Shown: positions 1-8,072, numbered from the stretch's first letter. The stretch is DNA of 25,024 nucleotides from Evtepia sp. (GCA_020025735.1 JAHHRP010000010.1:1-25024), one strand, 5' to 3'. The notes: a model not told the origin generated them from the letters alone. Numbers and translations: made by a program.

Positions 1-56
1 GTCCGTTCTTTACAAGGGACATGGGACAAAAGGACATATTTCGTGAGAAAATGACA

Positions 57-85
57 TTGTCGATTTTGGCTTTTAGCGATATAAT
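57..85 (+). promoter_or_regulatory. Sigma-A promoter of the two-component operon
   Basis: TTGTCG (57-62) and a perfect TATAAT (80-85) are separated by 17 bases. Transcription would start near 92, about 50 bases before the GTG start of the response regulator. GACA(T/A) motifs begin at 18, 25, 33 and 53, the last touching the -35 box, which would suit binding by an activator such as the LytTR regulator encoded just downstream (inference). Confidence 0.7.
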
Positions 86-142
86 AAATTTGTATAATTG
101 TGTCTAAATAGTGATTTTTTGGCCGAAAAGAGGGGACTAGCT

Positions 143-856
143 GTGGAAATTGCCATTGTCGATGATATAGAGCAAGACCGACTCTATATAGAAAATATAG
201 TCTTGAGTTGGGGAAGGCAGCAGAGAGAGGAAGTTCATCTATCTCACTTTGACAGTGGAGAATCGTTTCTGGACTCTCCCAAAGCAGATCGGTTTTCCAT
301 TGTGCTGCTGGACCTTTTTATGACAGGTGCCAACGGGATGGAGACAGCCCATGAGATGCGCCGCAGGGGATATTCCTGCCAAATTGTGTTCACCACCACC
401 AGCGACTCCTACGCGATCCAAGGTTATGAGGTCGATGCGGCCAACTACTTGCTCAAACCGGTGAAGGAACAGGATTTAGAGCAGGCCCTTCAGCATTGTC
501 TCTCCCGAATGGGGAGCGACAATGCTGTTATCAGTGTGATTTCTAATCGGGCAGCCATCTCTATCCCGCTGAAAAGGATCATCTGGATTGAAGCCCAGCG
601 GAATGCACTGCTATTTCATACGGATGGTGGTCCGGTGAAATCCTATATGACCATTGAGAAACTCTCGCAGATGCTGGAGGGTTATCGGCAATTTCTTCTC
701 TGCTGCAAAGGGATTCTAGTGAATATGGATCGAATTGCTTCGGTAGGGGAAGGGGATTTTGTTATGGACAATGGTGAACATGTGCAAATTCGCAAGCGTG
801 GAGCCAGCCAGGTGAAGCGGGACTATTTGCACTATGTGTTCTCGCAAAAGATCTAA
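143..856 (+). CDS. LytTR-family response regulator (AgrA/VirR-like)
   Basis: A two-domain cytoplasmic response regulator of 237 residues, the usual length for the family. The N-terminal receiver domain shows the acidic pair in IVDD, the phospho-acceptor Asp57 in LLDLF, the conserved Thr region (FTTTS) and the Lys in LLKPV. The C-terminal LytTR DNA-binding domain runs from about residue 130 to the end. I start it at GTG 143, which follows an AGAGGGG ribosome site; an in-frame TTG at 98 lies almost at the predicted transcript start and has no such site. A sensor kinase follows after about 110 bases and is probably its partner. No agrB/agrD-type peptide gene is visible beside it. The family is clear; the regulon is unknown. 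Confidence 0.9.
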   Translation: MEIAIVDDIEQDRLYIENIVLSWGRQQREEVHLSHFDSGESFLDSPKADRFSIVLLDLFMTGANGMETAHEMRRRGYSCQIVFTTTSDSYAIQGYEVDAANYLLKPVKEQDLEQALQHCLSRMGSDNAVISVISNRAAISIPLKRIIWIEAQRNALLFHTDGGPVKSYMTIEKLSQMLEGYRQFLLCCKGILVNMDRIASVGEGDFVMDNGEHVQIRKRGASQVKRDYLHYVFSQKI

Positions 857-965
857 AGAGATTGCCCGCTTCCTGTGGGGGAGCGTGTAATGCTCCTGTG
901 TGTCGGTTGTGCAAGCTGACTTCTGGCACGTTTGTTCCTCACACCTCACAAGAGGAGGGATACCC

Positions 966-2936
966 ATGGCGAATCAACGGGATAAACACGGCATCCGTCG
1001 GGATCAATTTAGTCAGGGGCTAACCGTAGCACTGACGATTGTTTTAGTGCTGTTGTTCTGCCTGTTTCTATATCATCATGACAATCAGTATACCAATGGC
1101 TGTCAGCAACCCGTTGAAGGAGTTCTGGATTTGCGGCATGCGTATCTTGATGATCAAAGCAGCGCTTACCATCTAACAAAAGATTGGGAATTTTATCCTG
1201 GTGTCCTGCTGACACCAGAGGATGACTTCTCCCTCCATTCCTACGAACTGCGCTCTCTGCATGAGGGGACCAAAGATATTCGGGAAGGACGTGGGACTTA
1301 TCGTCTTACCATCCTTGTTCCAGAAACCCCAATGTCCTATGTGTTAAAGGTCCCTGAGACGTTCTCTGCGTATCGGCTTTATGTAAACCAGAATCTGATC
1401 TTGTCCATGGGACATCTGGACATGGCGGGGAATCATCGAGAGTTTTTTAAGGATCAGATCCTTACTTTTTGGGCTTCTGGAGAGGTCCAGATCCTGCTCC
1501 ATTATTCCGATGAAGATAGTTTGTATCATGGACTCAGTGGTCTGAGTGCTCCGCCAATTCTGGGTCGTCCCCTTAATGTGTATTTCATCGCAGAGTCCCA
1601 TCAGTCCTTTTTGGCGATCTCTATGGTCGCGATTTTATTGACCATGGTGCTGTCCATCAGTCTTTTTGTTCGTTCTCGGCAGGGAAGCAATCTGGCGATG
1701 ATTGTTCTCTGTATCAGTGCAGTGGGATATCTAGCCTATCCCTTGATTAGCAGTGAGATACTTTTTCCGGTCTACCCATGGTATCAGCTGGGAATGTTGT
1801 TTTATTTCGGTTGTCACGCTGCAACGCATTGGGTCTACTCCTTGCAGTTTGGCTGGAAAGATGCCAAAGCCCGTTTTATAAACTGGTATTCCATAGGTGC
1901 GGTTGTGTTGTGTGCCTTCATCCTGCTGCTCTCCCTGTGTTCTTCTGTGAGAATGGTTGGGCAGATGTTTTATGGAGGGATACGGCTGCTGCAATGGGGC
2001 GCAATCCTTTGCGGCATTGCGCTGACGTTGCGTATGGTGATTTCTGGTTCTCCCAATCGACTGATGGGAGCAGCGTCAGTAACAGTTTGGTTGTTTATGC
2101 TGATCGACTTGCTGTGTTCCGACTTCTCCCCGATGATATCTGCCCGGTTCACAGAGTTGGGCGTTATTTGTTTTATGGACATTGCCATCATGGTGGAATA
2201 TTTGGATGTCGCATCTGCCCATTCTTTCCGCGTTCGTTATGCACAGAAGATCGCCCATGCAGAGCAGCTTCTCAAGTTAGAGGAGCGGCACTATGCCCAG
2301 CTGTCTAGTCAGGTAGAGGATGCCAGAAGAATCCGCCATGATTTGCGTCAACACCTGCGGGTGATTCACACCCTGCTCGACCAGGGGGATTCCGAAGCCC
2401 TGGCGGGTTATCTGGAGCAGTATGCAACGAATGTAAAGCCGTTGCTGGAAAAGCCGATGGCGTTTTTCGAGGTTCCCATTGTGGATGCACTCGTTGCACA
2501 CTACTGGTCTGCCGCCCAAAAGCGGGGAGCAGAGTTTCTGGTAAAAGGTCAGCTTCGGGAACTGCCCCAGGTGGTTTATGTGGACTTTTGCTCCATTATG
2601 GGGAATTTGTTGGAAAATGCGCTGGATGCGCTGGATCGCCAGGACCCAGAGTATCCCAAATGGATTCGGGTTCGCTGTGAGATTCTTCAGAAGAAACTGA
2701 TGCTTGAGGTAGTAAACACAAACTCTGCGCCAGTGCATTGGGAGAAAAATGGCTTCCGAAGCGCCAAGAGAGATGAGTTAGGAACAGGAACCCTCTCTGT
2801 CTCCATCATTGCGCGGCAGTATGGGGGGATTGCCTCGTTCTCTCATGAGGAAGACTGCTTTACTGCACGAGTTCTTCTGCCGTTGTCTGGCCTTGATGAT
2901 ATTCAGAAGGAGGGGTGGCGTTCTTACCCCAAATGA
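966..2936 (+). CDS. GHKL sensor histidine kinase with 7TMR-DISM-like sensor region
   Basis: A membrane sensor kinase of 656 residues, probably phosphorylating the upstream LytTR regulator. A membrane segment at about 19-36 is followed by an extracellular domain of about 170 residues, then about seven hydrophobic segments (roughly 213-415), the arrangement of 7TMR-DISM sensors. A helical linker leads to the phospho-acceptor His458 in RIRHDLRQH. The GHKL ATPase has an N-box (MGNLLENALDAL, near 546-557) and a glycine-rich GTGTLS loop (near 607), but the usual DNG-type G1 box is replaced by VVNTNS, as in AgrC/VirS-type kinases. ATG 966 follows AGAGGAGGG; an in-frame start at 900 lacks a good site. 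The ligand cannot be predicted; the fold suggests a carbohydrate or other small molecule rather than an Agr peptide (inference). Confidence 0.88.
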   Translation: MANQRDKHGIRRDQFSQGLTVALTIVLVLLFCLFLYHHDNQYTNGCQQPVEGVLDLRHAYLDDQSSAYHLTKDWEFYPGVLLTPEDDFSLHSYELRSLHEGTKDIREGRGTYRLTILVPETPMSYVLKVPETFSAYRLYVNQNLILSMGHLDMAGNHREFFKDQILTFWASGEVQILLHYSDEDSLYHGLSGLSAPPILGRPLNVYFIAESHQSFLAISMVAILLTMVLSISLFVRSRQGSNLAMIVLCISAVGYLAYPLISSEILFPVYPWYQLGMLFYFGCHAATHWVYSLQFGWKDAKARFINWYSIGAVVLCAFILLLSLCSSVRMVGQMFYGGIRLLQWGAILCGIALTLRMVISGSPNRLMGAASVTVWLFMLIDLLCSDFSPMISARFTELGVICFMDIAIMVEYLDVASAHSFRVRYAQKIAHAEQLLKLEERHYAQLSSQVEDARRIRHDLRQHLRVIHTLLDQGDSEALAGYLEQYATNVKPLLEKPMAFFEVPIVDALVAHYWSAAQKRGAEFLVKGQLRELPQVVYVDFCSIMGNLLENALDALDRQDPEYPKWIRVRCEILQKKLMLEVVNTNSAPVHWEKNGFRSAKRDELGTGTLSVSIIARQYGGIASFSHEEDCFTARVLLPLSGLDDIQKEGWRSYPK

Positions 2937-2965
2937 GGAGGAAGTTTTGCCGCGCCATAGAAGAA

Positions 2966-3015
2966 AGCCCAAACCATCCTGTGGTACAAACAAAGAGGGA
3001 TGGTTTGGGCTTTTT
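2966..3015 (+). terminator. Intrinsic terminator of the two-component operon
   Basis: A perfect 14-bp stem pairs AGCCCAAACCATCC (2966-2979) with GGATGGTTTGGGCT (2998-3011), with an 18-base loop and a T tract at 3011-3015. It lies 30 bases after the kinase stop codon. Confidence 0.9.
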
Positions 3016-3027
3016 CCAAGCAGGGAT

Positions 3028-3069
3028 AAAAAACCCCCGGCAACCTTGCTGAAGCAAGACTGCCGGGGG
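3028..3069 (-). terminator. Intrinsic terminator of the alcohol dehydrogenase gene
   Basis: CCCCCGGCA (3034-3042) pairs with TGCCGGGGG (3061-3069), and an inner CTTGCT/AGCAAG stem continues the hairpin. On the minus strand it is followed by six T (complement of A at 3028-3033), so it stops the leftward transcript. Confidence 0.9.
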
Positions 3070-3143
3070 ACAAATGCCTAAAAATCACCTTTAAAGAAAG
3101 GGATGAAAAGTGAGGCTACTTTTTGTTGCGATCCCCGAAAGGA

Positions 3144-4298
3144 TTACTTGTACATAGCCTTGTGATACAGAGCCTCCACGTCCTTGACGGTGGTGATTCT
3201 GGGGTTGACAGTGACGTTGCCGCTCTTCATAGCGTCAACAGCCATCTGAGGAATCTTATCCTCGGTCACGCCCACGTCAGCCAGGCAAGCGGGGATGCCC
3301 AGGTCAGCGTTGAGCTGACGCAGAGCGTCACACAGCATCTGAGGCTCGAAGTCGGGGCCAGCTTCCTTACCAGTGATGTACTGATAGATGTTAGCATAGC
3401 GCTCGTCAGCAGCCAGCGCGTTGAACTCAAAGATGGTGGGCATCAGGACAGCGTTGGCCACACCGTGAGCTACATGGAAGAATGCAGAGACGGGGTGGGA
3501 CATTGCGTGAATGTCACCCAGACGGTTGTTGGCGAAAGCGATGCCAGCGAAGGTGGAACCGAGCATCATAGCGCAGGCAGCGTCGGCATCATTGCGGCGA
3601 GCGACGAACTTGCGGATGTTGCCGCCGATCAGCTCCATAGCCTTCTCGCCCATAGCAGCGGCGAAGGGGTTGGCATCGGTGTTGATGTAGGACTCCATGG
3701 CGTGAATCAGAGCGTCAACGCCGCAAGCAGCAGCCACGGAAGCGGGAGCAGTCATGATGAGTTCGGGATCCAGCACAGCGTAGGTGGGGGAGATCTCGGG
3801 ACCCAGGACGGACAGCTTGTAGTTACGAGCTTCGTCAGTGATAACAGCAGCGACAGTAACCTCAGAGCCGGTACCAGCAGTGGTGGGAACGGCAATCAGG
3901 GTGTCGATGGGGCCGGGAACCTTGCCCACGCCTTCGTAGTCACCGATGGTGCCGCCAAACTTAGCAACCACGCCGACAGCCTTTGCAACGTCCATGGGGG
4001 AACCGCCGCCCAGAGCGATCAGAGCGGTGCAGCCATTGGCCTTGTACTGAGCAGCGCATTCGTCCACGATGGTGGTGGTGGGGTTGGGCAGCACGTCCAG
4101 ATACTCGCTGTACTTCAGGTTCGCATCCTTAATGATGTTACGGACTTTCTCCACAACGCCGATGGCTTCCAAGCCACGATCGGAAATCAGCATCACGTTG
4201 TCGGAACCAGCAGCCTTCAGGAAGTCAGGCAGCTTCTTCAGGGCACCCATACCAAACTGACAGTTCTGAGGGATGATGAAACCAAAATCTTTGATCAT
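3144..4298 (-). CDS. Iron-containing (type III) alcohol dehydrogenase
   Basis: An NAD(P)H-dependent alcohol or aldehyde oxidoreductase of 384 residues, a normal length for the family. The nucleotide-binding signature GGGSPMD is at 97-103 and TTAGTGSE follows near 140. The four metal ligands are visible as Asp195, His199, His264 and His278, with the same spacing as in FucO-type enzymes. Likely substrates are short-chain alcohols such as butanol, 1,3-propanediol or ethanol; the sequence does not decide. I chose ATG 4298 (MIKDFGF) because it matches the family N-terminus; GGAAAGG lies 12 bases upstream, and in-frame ATGs at 4310 and 4319 are alternatives. It is a single-gene unit with its own promoter and terminator. 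Codon use is strongly biased, as in highly expressed genes, and this leaves a long spurious ORF on the opposite strand. Confidence 0.93.
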   Translation of the reverse strand: MIKDFGFIIPQNCQFGMGALKKLPDFLKAAGSDNVMLISDRGLEAIGVVEKVRNIIKDANLKYSEYLDVLPNPTTTIVDECAAQYKANGCTALIALGGGSPMDVAKAVGVVAKFGGTIGDYEGVGKVPGPIDTLIAVPTTAGTGSEVTVAAVITDEARNYKLSVLGPEISPTYAVLDPELIMTAPASVAAACGVDALIHAMESYINTDANPFAAAMGEKAMELIGGNIRKFVARRNDADAACAMMLGSTFAGIAFANNRLGDIHAMSHPVSAFFHVAHGVANAVLMPTIFEFNALAADERYANIYQYITGKEAGPDFEPQMLCDALRQLNADLGIPACLADVGVTEDKIPQMAVDAMKSGNVTVNPRITTVKDVEALYHKAMYK

Positions 4299-4340
4299 AG
4301 GGAATCGCATCCTTTCCAAAATAACTCAAAGTGTTTTATA

Positions 4341-4368
4341 CGGTTTGACCACAAAACATGGTCTACCG
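4341..4368 (-). promoter_or_regulatory. Imperfect dyad in the alcohol dehydrogenase leader
   Basis: GACCA (4347-4351) and TGGTC (4359-4363) form an inverted repeat, extended by CGGT (4341-4344) and ACCG (4365-4368) with small bulges. It lies just downstream of the -10 box, where a repressor site or leader hairpin would act. The function is inferred from position only. Confidence 0.35.
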
Positions 4369-4380
4369 CTCTACGGCTTT

Positions 4381-4409
4381 AGTATAGCATTGATAAAGGA
4401 AACTGGCAA
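4381..4409 (-). promoter_or_regulatory. Sigma-A promoter of the alcohol dehydrogenase gene
   Basis: On the minus strand TTGCCA (4409-4404) and TATACT (4386-4381) are 17 bases apart. The start would fall near 4374, giving a leader of about 75 bases. Confidence 0.8.
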
Positions 4410-4496
4410 GTTCCTACTGAGAGAAAATATGCACCAATAATTCATGGGGGAATTTGGTCATTCTGTATACTTGACAAAGGGGAGGTAGAAAAAAGG

Positions 4497-4738
4497 CAAA
4501 AAAATAGCCGAGACCATTCCAGGCTCGGCAGAAGGGGACTGATGCAGGGAACCCCGCTCTGGCCGTGGGGACCCAATTAAAACCTGCACGAGATGGCAGG
4601 TGGGTTGCCTCCGCAGTGCTTCATCGCTTCCAACTTCCGGCCGAAGCCGGGAGGCCTGCGATCCACACAGCGAGTGAGCATCCCGTAAAAAAAATGTGGG
4701 TTTAAAAGGGTCCAGTTCCACGCACCGAGCAGGGTAGA
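4497..4738 (-). ncRNA. ssrS: Probable 6S RNA (RNA polymerase-binding regulatory RNA)
   Basis: This stretch has no plausible ORF but folds as a long rod on the minus strand. The 5' end (CCCTGCTC, then CGTGG, then GGACCC) pairs with the 3' part (GGGTCC, CCACG, GAGCGGGG) to give a closing stem broken by small bulges. Inside is a large, partly unpaired bubble whose 3' side holds a small hairpin (ACCTGC/GCAGGT), then an apical arm with a CCGGC-TTCG-GCCGG tip. Closing stem, central bubble with a side hairpin and apical arm is the 6S RNA plan, in which the bubble mimics an open promoter bound by sigma-A polymerase. The folded body is about 195 nt, like Bacillus 6S RNAs, and ends in a terminator hairpin. 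The identity rests on shape and context, not on a covariance search. Another unnamed structured RNA is possible. Confidence 0.6.
4498..4529 (-). terminator. Terminator of the 6S-like RNA
   Basis: On the minus strand GCCGAG (4529-4524) pairs with CTCGGC (4512-4507), and an inner CC/GG pair closes a short loop. A run of seven T follows (complement of A at 4498-4504). It fixes both the strand and the 3' end of the RNA. Confidence 0.85.
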
Positions 4739-4742
4739 TTTT

Positions 4743-4768
4743 TATTGTACGCTGCACAGCGTGCAATA
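4743..4768. promoter_or_regulatory. 26-bp dyad over the -10 region of the 6S-like RNA
   Basis: Two 12-base arms (4743-4754 and 4757-4768) are inverted copies with one mismatch around a CA centre; the core is ACGCTG-CA-CAGCGT. The minus-strand hexamer TACAAT (4749-4744), placed about 7-12 bases ahead of the RNA's predicted 5' end, lies inside the left arm. No good -35 box is seen at 16-18 bases, so the promoter itself is uncertain. The dyad could be an operator; no T tract follows on either strand, so it is not a normal terminator. Confidence 0.45.
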
Positions 4769-4798
4769 ATGTGTTTTCAGAGCATTATATTAAGAATG

Positions 4799-5107
4799 TT
4801 AAGAGAGGGGGGACTCCTCTCCCTCGTCGTCCTCACAGAACAGTTCTTTCATAAACTGCTCGTAGACAGCGTCGATCTCTTCGTCACTATCCAGGGTGGA
4901 GAGAAGCTCTTCCCCATTTTCCTGAATGGACTTAAGAATAACGAGGCCAAGGTCCTCATCGTTTTCGTTTTCGCCTTCCTGCACAGTGGGGAAGAAAGCG
5001 AGGTAGGTCTGTCCGTTAAACTCTAGGGTGTCCAGATGTTCCAGTTCAAATTCGTTGCCGTCCTCATCGGTGACGGTGATAAAATTAGCGCCGTATTCTT
5101 CACTCAT
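4799..5107 (-). CDS. DUF1292 (YrzB-family) acidic protein
   Basis: A 102-residue acidic soluble protein of unknown function. It shows the DUF1292 pattern: an N-terminal ITVTDEDGNEFELEHLDTLEF strand region (residues about 9-29), then YLAFFP, and a C-terminal half rich in Glu and Asp. In many Firmicutes this family is encoded near the Holliday-junction resolvase homologue RuvX (yrrK) and IreB (yrzL); neither is here, so the gene is detached from that context. ATG 5107 is preceded by AAAGGAG at 8 bases, which is better than the upstream in-frame start at 5134. It has its own promoter, is divergent from the PBP gene, and is followed by the 6S-like RNA on the same strand. Confidence 0.85.
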   Translation of the reverse strand: MSEEYGANFITVTDEDGNEFELEHLDTLEFNGQTYLAFFPTVQEGENENDEDLGLVILKSIQENGEELLSTLDSDEEIDAVYEQFMKELFCEDDEGEESPLS

Positions 5108-5136
5108 TGCAGCGTCTCCTTTGTCTGTATGCACAC

Positions 5137-5165
5137 ATTGTACCCTGTGAAAATGAAAAAAGCAA
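5137..5165 (-). promoter_or_regulatory. Promoter of the DUF1292 gene
   Basis: On the minus strand TTGCTT (5165-5160) and TACAAT (5142-5137) are 17 bases apart, about 30 bases ahead of the start codon. Confidence 0.65.
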
Positions 5166-5224
5166 GAGCAAAGGGCAGAAAAGTTTTCGGCAAAGTTTTC
5201 TTCAAAAACCTTCTCACGGATGGA

Positions 5225-5252
5225 TAGACAAATTATGATCCTGTGGTATAAT
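5225..5252 (+). promoter_or_regulatory. Promoter of the penicillin-binding protein gene
   Basis: TAGACA (5225-5230) and a perfect TATAAT (5247-5252) are 16 bases apart. The leader would be about 100 bases. Confidence 0.65.
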
Positions 5253-5362
5253 ACATAGAATAAACGCGGTTATGAAATTTTGTGGTGCAGGTTTTTGGCG
5301 CTTTCTAACGGCCAGATGCCTGCGGCGCATAAGAGTATGGAATGATACGCGGAGGTGTCAAT

Positions 5363-7882
5363 TTGGACTATAATCGAGATGCACGCCCTTACCACCCCCC
5401 TAGAGATCCTCGGGACCCCTCATATGGTGCCCGAGATATGCGGGATTCCCGAGACCATCGGGACCCGCGCGGCCCTCAGGACCGGCGGCAAGGACGCAAT
5501 CCCAAAGGAAAGGGGAAAAAGCACGGCAAAGCGTTTAAGGTTGGTATGACCATTCTGCTGGTGTGCCTGATCACTGGGGCCATGCTGTTGTGTATGGCGG
5601 CGATTTACGTTAAAAATGTGATTATCCCCAAAGCTGGTTTGGAAATGACCGACTACAATCTGAATTTAACCAGCACCATTCTGACCAAGAATCCAGAGAC
5701 GTCGAACTATGAGACCACCCAGAGCCTTTACGGCAACGAAAACCGCGTTTGGGTGGACAGGTCTGAGATTCCTAAGAATTTACAGAATGCTGCAATTGCC
5801 ATCGAAGACAAACGATTTTACAAACATAAAGGTGTGGACTGGGTCCGCACAGCCAAGGCAGTCAGTTTGATGTTCACGGGCAAGGATATTCAGGGCGGTT
5901 CTACCCTCACACAGCAGCTGATTAAGAACATGACCAGCGATGATGATGTGACGGTCAAGCGGAAGGTGATGGAGATTTTCCGGGCCTTGGAGTTTGAGAA
6001 GAATTACTCTAAAGAGGATATCTTGGAAGCATACCTTAATTATATTTATTTGGGTCAGGGATGCAACGGGGTCTATACTGCTTCCTACAAGTACTTTGGC
6101 AAACATGTTTCTGAACTGTCGCTGGCTGAGTGTGCCAGCCTCATTGGGATCACCAACAACCCGTCTAAGTATGATCCTCTGGGCAGACTAGAGGTTAAGG
6201 ACAAGGAAACAGGAGAGGTCAAGACCTCCCGAGATTTCAATAAAGAGCGTCAGGAGACCATCCTCTGGGCGATGAAAGATCAGGGATATATCACCCAGCA
6301 GGAGTATGACGAGGCGATCGCTGAGGAACTGGTCTTTAACGAAGGGGGCAAAGGGACGGAGAATAATCCCTCTAGCAACACGGTGTACTCTTGGTATGAA
6401 GACCAGGTGATAAACGATGTGATTGATGACCTCATTGAGACGTACAACTGGTCTGAGCAGTACGCCAAGGACCAGGTCTTTTCTGGCGGCCTGGAGATCT
6501 ACTCCTGTATGAATCCTGCGGTGCAGGCCGCGGTGGACAAGGTTTATCAGGACCAAAACAACTTGAATGTGACCTCCAGCAGCGGCCAGAGACTCCAGTC
6601 TGCCATTACCATCGTGGACAACGAAACCGGTGAGGTGGTGGCTATGGCTGGCGGCATGGGGCAGAAGACCACCAGCCGCAGCCTAAACCGTGCCACCAGC
6701 GGGAAGCGTCCTCCTGGTTCTTCGATCAAACCTCTGGGGGTTTATGCGCCTGCCATTGAGCTTGGCAAAGCCTTGCCGATCACCATGGTGGAGGACAGCC
6801 CTTATGATAAGTATGATGGCAGAGACTGGCCAGTCAATTCCACAGGTGTGTATCAGGGAAATGTTACCGTGGCCAAGGCGGTGAAAGAATCCATCAACAC
6901 CGTAGCGGTAAAGGTCCTTGATATGGTAGGGCCGGAGACCAGCTTCAACTTTATGCAGGATAAATTCCACATTGAGCTGATCCGGGCAATGACCAAGGGC
7001 AACACGACCTATTCTGATATTGGTCTGGCCCAGTTGGCGCTGGGTGGCTTGACCCAGGGCGTGAGCACCTATGAGATGGCGGCAGCGTATTCTGTCTTCC
7101 CCCGGCAAGGCACATATATTAAGCCCATCACCTACACTATGGTGCTGAACAAAAACAGGGAAGTTCTGCTGCGGAATGACACCCAGCCGGAAGACAACAT
7201 CCTCTCAGAACGGACGACCTTCTATATTACTGAGATGCTCAAGGATGTGGTCACGGGCGGTCAAGGTGCCACTGGCGGCAGGGCGAATTTCAGTGGACAG
7301 GATATTGCGGGGAAGACGGGAACCACGACCTCCCGTAAGGACCTCTGGTTTGTAGGCTATACGCCTTATTATACGGCGGCGGTGTGGACTGGTTATGATC
7401 AGCAGGAACGCCTTGCTCCTGGTCTGCGGAATCCTTCGACCGATTTGTTCCGGCAGGTTATGGAGGAGGCGCATAAGGGCTTGCCCTATAAGGAGTTTGG
7501 AAAGCCTGATGATGCACACCTAAAGACAGTAACCTACTGTGCATCCAGTGGGATGTTGCCAGGCCCCGCCTGCACCGGGCATCTGGTCACAGGCACGTTC
7601 TATGTGGATGATGTTCCCACAGGTACTTGCACTTATCATAAGGTGCAGAGGCCCACAATTCCCACCGATCCCGGCCCTGTTGATCCTGGAGAGACAGAGA
7701 AGCCAGATCCTGGTCCAGATGATAACAATAATGGAGGCGAACAGAATGGAGGCGGCACTACACCACCCCTGCCTCCTGATGCCAATGGGGGAGGAACATC
7801 CCCGGTTGTACCGCCAGATCCTGGTGGTGGCGGGACGTCCTCTCCGCTGCGTAGGCAGCGTCGCAAATTGGTGTTAAATTGA
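5363..7882 (+). CDS. Class A penicillin-binding protein (PBP1A-like transglycosylase/transpeptidase)
   Basis: A bifunctional peptidoglycan synthase of 839 residues, anchored in the membrane with both catalytic domains outside. The cytoplasmic tail (1-59) is full of Arg, Asp and Pro (RDPRDP, RDMRDSRDHRDPRG) and ends in a basic patch. A single membrane helix spans about 60-83. The GT51 domain has the catalytic Glu148 in EDKRFY and the GGSTLTQQL motif. The transpeptidase domain has Ser453 in SSIK, then SIN and KTGTT. The C-terminal tail is rich in Pro and Gly, ends in basic residues, and is probably in the wall. I favour TTG 5363, six bases after GGAGGT; an in-frame ATG at 5342 has no convincing ribosome site. 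It is transcribed alone. The family is certain; ponA or pbpF naming is not decided. Confidence 0.95.
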   Translation: MDYNRDARPYHPPRDPRDPSYGARDMRDSRDHRDPRGPQDRRQGRNPKGKGKKHGKAFKVGMTILLVCLITGAMLLCMAAIYVKNVIIPKAGLEMTDYNLNLTSTILTKNPETSNYETTQSLYGNENRVWVDRSEIPKNLQNAAIAIEDKRFYKHKGVDWVRTAKAVSLMFTGKDIQGGSTLTQQLIKNMTSDDDVTVKRKVMEIFRALEFEKNYSKEDILEAYLNYIYLGQGCNGVYTASYKYFGKHVSELSLAECASLIGITNNPSKYDPLGRLEVKDKETGEVKTSRDFNKERQETILWAMKDQGYITQQEYDEAIAEELVFNEGGKGTENNPSSNTVYSWYEDQVINDVIDDLIETYNWSEQYAKDQVFSGGLEIYSCMNPAVQAAVDKVYQDQNNLNVTSSSGQRLQSAITIVDNETGEVVAMAGGMGQKTTSRSLNRATSGKRPPGSSIKPLGVYAPAIELGKALPITMVEDSPYDKYDGRDWPVNSTGVYQGNVTVAKAVKESINTVAVKVLDMVGPETSFNFMQDKFHIELIRAMTKGNTTYSDIGLAQLALGGLTQGVSTYEMAAAYSVFPRQGTYIKPITYTMVLNKNREVLLRNDTQPEDNILSERTTFYITEMLKDVVTGGQGATGGRANFSGQDIAGKTGTTTSRKDLWFVGYTPYYTAAVWTGYDQQERLAPGLRNPSTDLFRQVMEEAHKGLPYKEFGKPDDAHLKTVTYCASSGMLPGPACTGHLVTGTFYVDDVPTGTCTYHKVQRPTIPTDPGPVDPGETEKPDPGPDDNNNGGEQNGGGTTPPLPPDANGGGTSPVVPPDPGGGGTSSPLRRQRRKLVLN

Positions 7883-7897
7883 ACGAGTTTTGACGAT

Positions 7898-7935
7898 AAA
7901 ACGAGGACTTTGCCGAAGGCGAAGTCCTCGTTTTT
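7898..7935 (+). terminator. Terminator of the penicillin-binding protein gene
   Basis: A 13-bp stem pairs 7898-7910 with 7922-7934 (ACGAGGACTT/AAGTCCTCGT plus A-T pairs), with an inner GCC-GAA-GGC tip and a T tract at 7931-7935. The A run on the other side could also serve the minus strand, but no minus-strand gene needs it. Confidence 0.9.
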
Positions 7936-8000
7936 GCGTGATATGACTGAAAGTTGAAAAAAAGAACCGAAAAAACTGTCGTTCATACAGATACTTTGGG

Positions 8001-8029
8001 TTGCCATAGGAGGACATATGTGATAAAAT
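8001..8029 (+). promoter_or_regulatory. Promoter of the ACT-hom-lysC operon
   Basis: TTGCCA (8001-8006) and TAAAAT (8024-8029) are 17 bases apart. The leader is only about 36 bases, too short for a riboswitch or T-box. Confidence 0.65.
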
Positions 8030-8072
8030 AACACTCGCACAAAGGAACATGACAGTGGAACGGAGGCGAACC

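Noticed and set aside
3123..4382. 419-codon open frame on the plus strand
   Set aside because: It is antisense to the alcohol dehydrogenase, with a Ser/His/Val-rich translation typical of a shadow frame.
4743..4768. Terminator of the DUF1292 gene
   Set aside because: The dyad has no T tract on the minus strand and a -10-like hexamer inside it, so an operator or promoter role fits better.
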